DNA of 64,000 nucleotides from Thermoactinomycetaceae bacterium (lineage in GTDB: Bacteria > Bacillota > Bacilli > Thermoactinomycetales > Thermoactinomycetaceae). Under the pieces are notes generated by a model. That model was not told the origin of the DNA. It did not search any database and worked only from the letters and a program-made list of their open reading frames with translations. Positions within the stretch are counted from its first letter, which is position 1. Every line of letters begins with the position of its first letter. The stretch is from assembly GCA_025449975.1 (NCBI GenBank), contig JANWIG010000026.1, forward strand, positions 1-64,000, read 5' to 3'. The translations under genes were made by a program, and so were the position numbers. Below are positions 57,430 through 64,000 of the stretch, piece after piece.

Positions 57430-58285
57430 GGCATTAGGAAGGGGATTAGGTTCGTTATTTTCAGAGATGGAGATTGCCGATGATGAAGTCGTAAAACATG
57501 TCTCCTTAAAAGAGTTACGTCCCAATCCATATCAGCCCCGAAAGAAGTTTGGAGATGCATCGCTCAAAGAATTGAGTCAATCGATCAAAGAACATGGAGT
57601 GATTCAACCGCTCATTGTTCGTAAGAGTATTCGCGGTTATGAGATCGTTGCAGGTGAAAGGCGCTTTCGGGCTGCAAAGGAAGCTGACTTGGAGAGTGTT
57701 CCTGTTGTCATAAGAGAGTTAACAGATGATCAAATGATGGAGATCGCTTTGATCGAGAATTTACAGCGTGAAGATCTCAATCCAATTGAAATTGCTCAAG
57801 CTTTCAAGAAGCTGATGGAGCATCTCTCCCTCACTCAAGAGCAGTTGGCAGAAAAGGTTGGAAAGAGTAGACCTCATGTAACCAACTTCCTTCGCTTGCT
57901 GCAATTACCCGAATCGATTCAAGAATATGTTTCACGTGGAACATTGAGTATGGGACATGCCCGTGCATTGCTAGGGGTCAAAGATTTGGAGATTCAAAAA
58001 AGCTTAGTAGAAAAGGTGATCAAGGAAAAGGCGAGTGTACGGGAGCTGGAAGAGTGGATTTCCAATATCAATCAACAAAAAACAAAAAAAGAGAAAACAA
58101 AAGAGAAGAAGACTTTTGTTTCTCCTGTGATTCGTCAATATGAAGATCTCCTTCAACAATTTTTGAGTACTCCAGTTCGGATTAAACAGGGACGACAAAA
58201 AGGGAAGATCGAAATCGAATATTATTCAGAGAGAGAGTTGGAACGTCTGATTGAACTACTTTATCAAGATCAGATCATCCGTTAG
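57419..58285 (+). CDS. parB: Chromosome partitioning protein ParB/Spo0J
   Basis: 288 residues. It has the N-terminal ParA-stimulating peptide (NKALGRGLGSLFSEM) and CTPase motifs GYEIVAGERRFRAAKEA and [18 protein letters not shown]. The helix-turn-helix TQEQLAEKVGKSRPHVTNFLRLLQLP and a dimerisation C-terminus follow. It binds parS and spreads as a CTP clamp to load SMC. The start is GTG, overlapping the parA stop. The gene contains a parS site. Confidence 0.96.
   Translation: MSNKALGRGLGSLFSEMEIADDEVVKHVSLKELRPNPYQPRKKFGDASLKELSQSIKEHGVIQPLIVRKSIRGYEIVAGERRFRAAKEADLESVPVVIRELTDDQMMEIALIENLQREDLNPIEIAQAFKKLMEHLSLTQEQLAEKVGKSRPHVTNFLRLLQLPESIQEYVSRGTLSMGHARALLGVKDLEIQKSLVEKVIKEKASVRELEEWISNINQQKTKKEKTKEKKTFVSPVIRQYEDLLQQFLSTPVRIKQGRQKGKIEIEYYSERELERLIELLYQDQIIR
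57928..57943. promoter_or_regulatory. parS: parS site inside parB
   Basis: TGTTTCACGTGGAACA. Its reverse complement TGTTCCACGTGAAACA fits the parS consensus exactly. B. subtilis likewise has a parS within spo0J. Confidence 0.95.
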
Positions 58286-58452
58286 GAGAGTCACCTAGCT
58301 CTTCTAGTCCAGACTTTTTGCAACTGAATGGGTCTTGCACATACAATGATGGAAGGGATGTAGCAAGATCGGAGGAGTTTGGACAATTACTCCTCCGGTA
58401 TTGCCAATTCGTGAACGTTCGCCGTCAACAATCGATCCGTTGATAGAGAGAA

Positions 58453-59046
58453 TCAGAGGGATATGGGAGTTCGATTGGGTGATGTCGCCATTAAGATGGA
58501 TGACGCAATCACTTCAGCCATTTTCATGACAACGCTTAGGCGGGTATTTTGCAGAATCATATACTCCATAAAACCAGATACATTGACGATTCCTTTGATA
58601 TGGATCTGACCAACTTCGGGTAGATCTTTTTTTACACCAGCCCCGGGTTTGATCGGTCCCCATCCTACTTGGATCAACCCGACGCTTTTGTGATGACCGA
58701 GGCAAGCATCGATCGCAATAATGGGATGATTGGGATAGTATTTATAGATGAAATCAATCGTTTTTTGCAAGTTGAGAGCGTGAACCGGCTTGTCCAATGT
58801 CCCAAATACGTTCTTTTGGGTGGAAGGATGCTTGGCTAAATGGGTTCCGACTAAAGGACCTAATGAATCACCAGTGGAACGATCTGTGCCAATACAAACG
58901 TAGATCGGATCTGCTGGCGATTGCAAATATTGAAGCGCATAGGCAAGATGATTCGAAAAACGTTGTTTTGCTTGAGGATGAGTATGTTCTATGCGGTAAG
59001 GAAGCGTAAAAGAAGGGTGTTGTGAAACGAAAGGAAACTCGCTCAT
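58453..59046 (-). CDS. yyaC: Spore protease-like protein YyaC
   Basis: 197 residues related to the Gpr spore protease/hydrogenase-maturation fold. CIGTDRSTGDSLGPLVG (near 51-67), IIAIDACLGHHKSVG and KPGAGVKKDLPEVG are family signatures. In B. subtilis yyaC is expressed in sporulation and lies beside spo0J. GGAGG precedes the ATG. It converges with parB and is one of the few minus-strand genes in this arm. Confidence 0.92.
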   Translation of the reverse strand: MSEFPFVSQHPSFTLPYRIEHTHPQAKQRFSNHLAYALQYLQSPADPIYVCIGTDRSTGDSLGPLVGTHLAKHPSTQKNVFGTLDKPVHALNLQKTIDFIYKYYPNHPIIAIDACLGHHKSVGLIQVGWGPIKPGAGVKKDLPEVGQIHIKGIVNVSGFMEYMILQNTRLSVVMKMAEVIASSILMATSPNRTPISL

Positions 59047-59701
59047 GTTTGTACCTCCGAAAAATTCATCCTTATCAGTATATGGATTAGAGGACAGAAA
59101 TATACATTACTAAATTGGAAAGTGATCCAATCAGAGAAGGAAAAGCTGACGGAATAAAGCCTTTTCAATATCGACGAATAGTAGTAACAAACCTTGAAGG
59201 AAAGCTGATCACGACAAAGGAATGAAAATCAGCAGGCTTGAGAGCGAAGTGGAATTGAATGATTTGAAAGCATTGAAAGTAGCGAGGATGGGTGAGGAAA
59301 ACTTGGTTGGGAGAGTAAACTTGGCTCGTCACCATTCACTATGTTTCTGCAAGAATAGGTTCATGGTCTCCTTAGTCCATCCATCATTTGTTCATTTCTA
59401 GTAATGTAAATCATGACACGACAATCATATTGATCAGAGTTTATATCTATAATCAGCTGGATACAAACACTGATTATGTTTTTTTCGCTTTATCCTAGTG
59501 AGTTCCTCTTAACTATATACCCTTAAATATTTTAAAATAGTATAAATTTGGGTAGAATGCAGACATCAGGGATCCTTTTTGATCGTAAAAGGTAGGAGCC
59601 TTAGATATAAATCGACATGGATCAGCGGATGTAATAAAATTGATTTGTTATTGGGTCTTTGTTTAAGGTAAAAGCAAGATTCTAGAAGAGAGTGATCAAC
59701 A
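59047..59701. other. 655-bp region without a convincing gene, containing an orphan terminator
   Basis: No ORF of quality on either strand. The left part (59090-59330) is purine-rich on the plus strand, with GGAAAGCTGA-type repeats (GAAAAGCTGACGG, GGAAAGCTGATCA). A strong plus-strand terminator (59449-59486) ends an unseen transcript, so a small RNA is possible. The last 150 bases probably hold the yyzM promoter. Confidence 0.45.
59449..59486 (+). terminator. Orphan rho-independent terminator
   Basis: ATAATCAG (59449-59456) pairs with CTGATTAT (59470-59477), followed by GTTTTTTT. The nearest upstream plus-strand gene (parB) ends more than 1.1 kb earlier. Confidence 0.75.
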
Positions 59702-59914
59702 GTGCAAAGGAAACAATTTGCTTTGGGAGATATTGTTGAAATGAAAAAACCACATCCATGTGGGACAAATGCCTGGAAGGTTATTCGGATGGGTGCAGAT
59801 ATCCGAATGAAATGTACTGGTTGTGACCATAGTGTCTTGCTACCCAGACGTAGGTTTGAACAACGGATGAAAAGAGTATTGGTATCAGCAGAAGAGCAAA
59901 AAGATGAAATTTAA
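59702..59914 (+). CDS. yyzM: DUF951 protein, YyzM-like
   Basis: 70 residues. VEMKKPHPCGTNAWKVIRMGADIRMKCTGCDHSVLLPRRRFE is the DUF951 pattern with two Cys in CTGC and one in HPCG. It is possibly zinc-binding, function unknown. In Bacillus it lies just before ychF, as here. The start is GTG, chosen from the conserved N-terminus. The ribosome site is weak. Confidence 0.88.
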   Translation: MQRKQFALGDIVEMKKPHPCGTNAWKVIRMGADIRMKCTGCDHSVLLPRRRFEQRMKRVLVSAEEQKDEI

Positions 59915-60128
59915 TCTCGATGAGAATGATCCAATCATCAAGCATTCCCCAGAAAGAAACACTGATAATGATAGAAAGAATAGAGGTGAACAATCTGCTA
60001 CTAGGAAACCACATCCATTGGTGTATATCAAATGGATTCTTAATGGATTTACAAATCTAGCTGAGGTCATTTACACATGTAGTGAATTAAGGCTAGAGTG
60101 TCGTTTGGTATGTAGTAGCAGTTTTTAA
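59904..60128 (+). CDS. Doubtful small ORF between yyzM and ychF
   Basis: A 74-codon frame starting inside the end of yyzM (MKFNLDENDPIIKH) and ending just before ychF. It has a weak GAAGAG site, no family and an ordinary composition. It may be a real coupled small gene or chance. Confidence 0.25.
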   Translation: MKFNLDENDPIIKHSPERNTDNDRKNRGEQSATRKPHPLVYIKWILNGFTNLAEVIYTCSELRLECRLVCSSSF

Positions 60129-60129
60129 G

Positions 60130-61230
60130 ATGGCATTAACAACAGGGATTGTAGGACTTCCCAATGTAGGGAAATCAACACTTTTTAATGCAATTACTCA
60201 AGCTGGAGCTGAGTCCGCTAACTATCCATTTTGCACCATCGATCCCAATGTCGGGGTGGTCGATGTCCCAGATGATCGTTTGCAGTATTTAGCAAGTATC
60301 ATCCAACCGCAACGTGTCGTCCCTACTACTGTGCAATTTGTCGATATTGCCGGTTTGGTTCAAGGGGCAAGCAAGGGAGAAGGGCTCGGAAATAAGTTTT
60401 TAGCCCATATTCGTGAAGTAGATGCAATTATTCAAGTTGTACGATGTTTTGATGACGAAAATATCACACATGTAGCGGGAAAAGTGGATCCAGAGAGTGA
60501 TATTGAAACGATCAACTTAGAGCTTACGCTGGCCGACTTAGAAACGGTTGAAAAAAGATTGGATCGGGTGGCTCGCTTGAAAAAAAGCGGAGATAAGCAA
60601 GCTGTATTGGAACATGAAATTTTGTCTCGGCTGCAAAAAGCATTAACGGACGGAAAACCAGCTCGTTCTGTCCCATTAACAGAGGAAGAGAAATTTGCGA
60701 TAAAGAGTTTAAACTTATTAACATTAAAGAAAATGCTGTATGTAGCTAACGTGAGTGAAGAAGATGTTGCCCAGCCAGATGAAAATCCTTATGTGCAAAT
60801 CGTTAAACGGATTGCAGCAGATGAAGGAGCTGATGTCGTGGCGATCAGTGCCCAAGTAGAAGCGGAAGTAGCCGAGCTAGATGAAGAAGAACGGAGTTTA
60901 TTTCTAGCAGAGTTAGGGTTAGAAAGATCCGGACTGGATCGGCTGATCGCAGCGGCTTATCGACTATTGGGTCTTATCACTTATTTTACCGCGGGAGTAA
61001 AAGAAGTAAGAGCTTGGACCATTCGCTTAGGAACCAAAGCACCCCAAGCTGCTGGAGTGATTCATTCTGACTTTGAACGAGGTTTTATCCGAGCAGAAGT
61101 AGTCAGTTTTGAAGATCTACAGTCAGCAGGTTCGATTGCACAAGCCCGCGAAAAAGGATTGCTTCGGCTTGAAGGGAAAGATTATGTAGTTCAAGATGGG
61201 GATATTATTACCTTCCGATTTAATGTTTAA
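60130..61230 (+). CDS. ychF: Redox-regulated ATPase YchF/OLA1
   Basis: 366 residues, Obg-related but ATP-preferring. P-loop GLPNVGKSTLFN, NYPFCTIDPNVGVV, DIAGLVQGASKGEGLGN, and the altered G4 (NVSEED in place of NKxD). A TGS domain is at the C-terminus (TYFTAGVKEVRAWTI, ending VQDGDIITFRFNV). It binds ribosomes. It lacks an evident ribosome site at its start. Confidence 0.95.
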   Translation: MALTTGIVGLPNVGKSTLFNAITQAGAESANYPFCTIDPNVGVVDVPDDRLQYLASIIQPQRVVPTTVQFVDIAGLVQGASKGEGLGNKFLAHIREVDAIIQVVRCFDDENITHVAGKVDPESDIETINLELTLADLETVEKRLDRVARLKKSGDKQAVLEHEILSRLQKALTDGKPARSVPLTEEEKFAIKSLNLLTLKKMLYVANVSEEDVAQPDENPYVQIVKRIAADEGADVVAISAQVEAEVAELDEEERSLFLAELGLERSGLDRLIAAAYRLLGLITYFTAGVKEVRAWTIRLGTKAPQAAGVIHSDFERGFIRAEVVSFEDLQSAGSIAQAREKGLLRLEGKDYVVQDGDIITFRFNV

Positions 61231-61233
61231 TGC

Positions 61234-61262
61234 TTGAAGTAGTTTCCCCTTTTTGTTAGAAT
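61234..61262 (+). promoter_or_regulatory. Promoter of rpsF-ssb-rpsR
   Basis: TTGAAG (61234-61239) and TAGAAT (61257-61262) are spaced by 17 bases. The leader (61270-61339) contains CCG-bearing segments (ATACCGTTTGGGGCCGTAAA), compatible with the known S6:S18-binding autoregulatory leader, though I have not folded it. Confidence 0.6.
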
Positions 61263-61339
61263 ATAGTATCGTGAGTATTTGTTACTCCTTGCTCCAATAC
61301 CGTTTGGGGCCGTAAAGTCCAGAAGGAGGTGTCCAGAAG

Positions 61340-61645
61340 ATGCGGAAGTATCAATTGAACTTTATTGTACGTCCAGATGTAGATGAAGAAGCCCTAAAAA
61401 CAACTCGCGAACGTATTAAAGCGGTGATTGTGGATAATGGTGGCGAAATCTTAGAGGAACAGGATCTTGGAAAACGCCGCTTTGCATACACCATTCGCCG
61501 TAATCGTCAAAAGTATCGTGAAGGTACGTATACCTTGTATACCTTTCAAGCGGGGAACGATACAGTAAAAGAGTTGGAACGGGTCATTAACATCAATGAT
61601 AATATCATCCGTTTTTTAACCATCAACTTGGATGAAAAGAGATAA
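61340..61645 (+). CDS. rpsF: 30S ribosomal protein S6
   Basis: 101 residues: MRKYQLNFIVRPDVDEEAL, DLGKRRFAYTIRRNRQKYREGTYTLYTF and NDNIIRFLTI are typical. GGAGGT precedes the ATG. First gene of the operon with ssb and rpsR. S6 binds S18 on the 30S platform. Confidence 0.97.
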   Translation: MRKYQLNFIVRPDVDEEALKTTRERIKAVIVDNGGEILEEQDLGKRRFAYTIRRNRQKYREGTYTLYTFQAGNDTVKELERVININDNIIRFLTINLDEKR

Positions 61646-61691
61646 AAAAAGAACATAGAAAAGGCAAATCATAGTGAAGGGGAGGAAGGCA

Positions 61692-62159
61692 ATGTTAAAT
61701 CGGGTCATCCTGATTGGTCGTTTAACTCGTGATCCAGAGCTTCGTTATACGTCCACTGGGATCGCCGTCACACGTTTTACAGTTGCATGTGATCGGAAGT
61801 TTACAAATCAGCAAGGAGAACGTGAAACGGATTTTATTCCAGTAGTTACTTGGCGCAATCTTGCCGAGAACTGTGCCAATTACACTCGGAAAGGATCTTT
61901 GGTAGGTTTGGAAGGTCGGTTGCAAGTGAGAAGTTACGAAAACCAAGAAGGTCGTACGGTTTGGACGACAGAAGTCGTTGCTGATGATGTGCGCTTCCTT
62001 GAACCCAAAAATCGTGTGGCAGCAGGACAAATGGATGACTTTTCACGAGGTCATGTCGCAAACACCCCAAACAACTATCAACGTCAACAGCCAATCGATG
62101 ATCCGTTTGCCAGTGATGGAAAACAGATTGACATCTCTGATGATGATCTGCCTTTCTAA
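61692..62159 (+). CDS. ssb: Single-stranded DNA-binding protein
   Basis: 155 residues. The OB fold begins MLNRVILIGRLTRDPELRYTSTG. A Gln/Asn-rich linker leads to the acidic tip SDDDLPF, which recruits RecO, PriA and others. ATG 61692 follows GGAGG by 6 bases; an upstream GTG was rejected. Confidence 0.97.
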   Translation: MLNRVILIGRLTRDPELRYTSTGIAVTRFTVACDRKFTNQQGERETDFIPVVTWRNLAENCANYTRKGSLVGLEGRLQVRSYENQEGRTVWTTEVVADDVRFLEPKNRVAAGQMDDFSRGHVANTPNNYQRQQPIDDPFASDGKQIDISDDDLPF

Positions 62160-62203
62160 TGATATAAACAGAACGGAATTTTTTAGTAAAGGAGGGAAAG
62201 AGA

Positions 62204-62431
62204 TTGGCACGTCGTCGTGGGAATAAGCGCCGGAAAGTTTGCTACTTTACGGTTAATAAGATTGACTATATCGACTACAAAGATGTGGATTTATTGAAAA
62301 AATTCATCAGTGAACGTGGTAAAATTCTGCCGCGCCGGGTAACTGGAACGAGTTCGAAATACCAGCGCCAGTTAACGACTGCAATTAAACGGGCTCGTCA
62401 AATGGCCCTTTTACCATACACCAATGATTGA
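62204..62431 (+). CDS. rpsR: 30S ribosomal protein S18
   Basis: 75 residues, basic. [53 protein letters not shown] is S18. It has a CYF near the N-terminus but not a zinc ribbon. The start is TTG with AAAGGAGGG upstream. Last gene of the operon. Confidence 0.97.
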   Translation: MARRRGNKRRKVCYFTVNKIDYIDYKDVDLLKKFISERGKILPRRVTGTSSKYQRQLTTAIKRARQMALLPYTND

Positions 62432-62435
62432 TACC

Positions 62436-62467
62436 GGAAAACAGGGGTAAGTATGCCCCTGTTTTTC
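62436..62467 (+). terminator. Terminator after rpsR
   Basis: AAAACAGGGG (62438-62447) pairs with CCCCTGTTTT (62456-62465), then TTTC. Confidence 0.9.
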
Positions 62468-62469
62468 GT

Positions 62470-62700
62470 TTGACACTTCATAAACTTTTGCCGTGGGATT
62501 CTCGGTCTTAGCGTCCGCAGTCCGTTTCCGTTTTGGACATCACCCTAGTTCAAGGCTGTTCCCATGCAGTTAGAATGTACCCACATGGGCGGAACGCCTG
62601 TTACCAGCGTTCTAGCTTCTTTTACTTACTCTCATCGTTTTCCCATTGAGCGATTTGTTCGGCACTCGAATCCTATACCATGACATACCTAGGAATGAAC
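62470..62700 (-). mobile_element. Decayed right end of an IS200/IS605-type (TnpB) element
   Basis: The minus strand reads AAAACGGAAACGGACTGCGG, a CTAAGACCGAGAATCCCACGG stretch and a terminal AAGTGTCAA. It also has GGGTACATTCTAACTGCATG further in. These resemble the 3' ends, with the guide-RNA scaffold, of TnpB-type elements as I remember them. The expected terminal hairpin (CCCACGG..CCGTGGG) is broken and no tnpB frame survives, so this is a remnant. Up to 62880 there is further gene-free sequence. The call rests on recalled motifs. Confidence 0.5.
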
Positions 62701-62915
62701 CTCTACAAGCAGGATGATAGGCGATCATACGTTCGCTTATGAAGAAAATGGTTGCTCTAAGTAATCCATAAAGAGAATTACCGAGCAGTGCTGTCTTTCA
62801 TCCCACGATGCAAACCATAGGCTTTTAAATAGCATTTTCTGTAAAAGAAGGAAAAAGACCGGAATTTGTGGAAAGAGCAATAATATGAAGTCTGTTGAAG
62901 GGGTGCTTGACGCAA

Positions 62916-63227
62916 ATGAACCGGTTGGAGAAAGGGATCCAGTTTGCTAAAAATATCAAGGTGATTGACTGGTTAAAGACAGAAATTCTTGATCATATTG
63001 CTAATTTATTTAAAGGATTACATTTTGCTAATCGACACTTTATTATAGATAGCTTATCTAGTCTCGTTGTCGCTACATATGTATTAGCGAGAAGAGTAGG
63101 CTTTACATTTCGTGAATTGGATCAAGCGGTGCTTGAAAAACTAAGGGAACATAAACAAGAGGGTCACCAATTGGAACAATGGTATGGTGATCTTTCTTCA
63201 CTTGAAGAGTATATGAAAAAGAGGTGA
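62916..63227 (+). CDS. MazG-like family protein
   Basis: 103 residues. KGIQFAKNIKVIDWLKTEILDHIANLF..L..IIDSLSSLVVATYVLARRVGF resembles the short MazG-like proteins encoded near rpsR/yybS in Bacillales. The complete EExxE metal motif of active MazG pyrophosphohydrolases is not obvious. The start is uncertain: ATG 62916 has GGGG about 12 bases upstream, and upstream TTG codons are possible. Confidence 0.7.
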   Translation: MNRLEKGIQFAKNIKVIDWLKTEILDHIANLFKGLHFANRHFIIDSLSSLVVATYVLARRVGFTFRELDQAVLEKLREHKQEGHQLEQWYGDLSSLEEYMKKR

Positions 63228-63234
63228 CCACATC

Positions 63235-64000
63235 TTGCCAGGACAACCCAAAGCTAGGAAAAAAGATTCTCTTTTGCTCCTCGGTTTATATGTTTTAATT
63301 TTTTGTCTCCTCCTATCTCCATTTTTTCCTTTAGCTTTTTATCTATTGCCATTCCCGTTGTTTCTCCTTGTGATAACGAACCAACTTATTTATGCTATAT
63401 TGATTACAGTTGTTTTTGGAGGAGTAGCCCTCTTTTCCAATGCACTGGTGATTGTTTTTATTCTGTTATTGGCTTTTGCAGTTGCTTTGGGAATGGGATC
63501 GGTCTATCGAAAAGAGAATTCGACAGGGATTGATGCTGTTTTAACTGGATTGATTGTGACCTTTGTAACCACGATGCTCTTCATGGTTGCAGCTTATTGG
63601 TATCTCCCAGCATTTCAAGAGTTCTTCACATTATGGGAAAAAGAAATTGCGAACACGAGGCTTTATTTGGAGCAGATGGGATTTAGTGACTTAGATCCAT
63701 CTGTATTTCGATTAAACTTATTTTTACCGCTCTTCCTCTTTCTGACACTGACGCCTCTTCCATTGATCACCCATTGGTTAGGAGGAAAATGGCTTGAAAA
63801 ACGTAGCTTCCTAGTGAAAAAGCTACCTCCATTTAAGAATTGGCGGCTACCCAAAGTTTTTTTCCATTTTTATCTCGCTTTTATGTTGGTGTATTTTTTT
63901 ACCATTGTGATGGATTCACATTCACTAGATAATTATTTAGGGATATTATATATTTTACATGTATTATTTGTGATTCAAGGGATCTCTTTGATCACTTTCT
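63235..64000 (+). CDS. yybS: YybS-like DUF2232 membrane protein, truncated by the window end
   Basis: At least 255 residues, with about seven hydrophobic segments so far (LLLLGLYVLIFCLLLSPF, FLLVITNQLIYAILI and others), continuing past the window. The start is TTG with GAGGTGA 7 bases upstream, eight bases after the MazG-like stop. The position after rpsR and before gdpP/rplI in Bacillus supports YybS. Function unknown. Confidence 0.8.
   Translation, partial: MPGQPKARKKDSLLLLGLYVLIFCLLLSPFFPLAFYLLPFPLFLLVITNQLIYAILITVVFGGVALFSNALVIVFILLLAFAVALGMGSVYRKENSTGIDAVLTGLIVTFVTTMLFMVAAYWYLPAFQEFFTLWEKEIANTRLYLEQMGFSDLDPSVFRLNLFLPLFLFLTLTPLPLITHWLGGKWLEKRSFLVKKLPPFKNWRLPKVFFHFYLAFMLVYFFTIVMDSHSLDNYLGILYILHVLFVIQGISLITF

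Overview
This window is the replication-origin region of a low-GC, endospore-forming Bacillota chromosome. Gene order follows the Bacillus subtilis origin closely: an rrn promoter at the left edge, then bofA-recR-yaaK-dnaX-SRP RNA-tadA-serS-pdxS-dacA-guaB-gyrA-gyrB-remB-recF-yaaA-dnaN-dnaA on the minus strand, and rpmH-rnpA-yidD-yidC-jag-mnmE-mnmG-rsmG-noc-parA-parB-(yyaC)-yyzM-ychF-rpsF-ssb-rpsR-yybS on the plus strand. Spore-related genes (bofA, yyaC, a probable sporulation-type kinase) fit Bacillales. A family such as Thermoactinomycetaceae is possible, but that is an inference from gene content, not something the sequence proves.

Left arm (1-40 kb, mostly minus strand, leading-strand oriented). 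The DNA repair/polymerase block (recR, yaaK, dnaX) is followed by an orphan histidine kinase and the large-type SRP RNA. Then come accessory genes: a class A penicillin-binding protein whose transpeptidase motifs are all degenerate, a peroxiredoxin, a fixABCX electron-transfer operon with a Rex-like operator far upstream, tadA, and a zinc-uptake operon (znuA-znuC-znuB-zur) under a clear Zur box. Three tRNAs, a cluster of nine DnaA-box-like 9-mers beside a small ribbon-helix-helix gene, a T-box-controlled serS, a pdxR/pdxK-pdxS vitamin B6 locus without pdxT, two tandem dacA paralogues and guaB lead up to gyrase.

Origin (39.9-42.1 kb). DnaA boxes lie on both sides of dnaA. The dnaA-dnaN gap has the full unwinding layout: AT-rich stretch, TAG-type DnaA trios, GC spacer, then DnaA boxes. 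The dnaA-rpmH gap carries at least twelve perfect 9-mers.

Right arm (42-64 kb, mostly plus strand). The conserved ribosome/membrane/tRNA-modification genes are interrupted by a head-on island at 49.2-53.3 kb. The island encodes an actin-like (ParM-type) ATPase and an 871-residue acidic, low-complexity protein with eight FQSPFA-type repeats. Beyond it lie a perfect parS site, noc, and the most striking feature: parA (soj) is split inside its Walker A codons by a 1,880-nt group II intron. The intron's RNA core looks intact (domain V, a domain VI branch-point adenosine, an EBS1-IBS1 pairing), but its protein has lost the reverse-transcriptase aspartates (YADD position reads WGEE) while keeping a maturase-like region. 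ParA can therefore only be made if the intron is spliced, and the intron probably can no longer move by itself. parB with an internal parS, yyaC, and the rpsF-ssb-rpsR operon follow. A decayed IS200/IS605-type right end sits just after rpsR, and the window ends inside yybS.

All functional calls come from reading motifs and family memory. No database search or structure computation was run.
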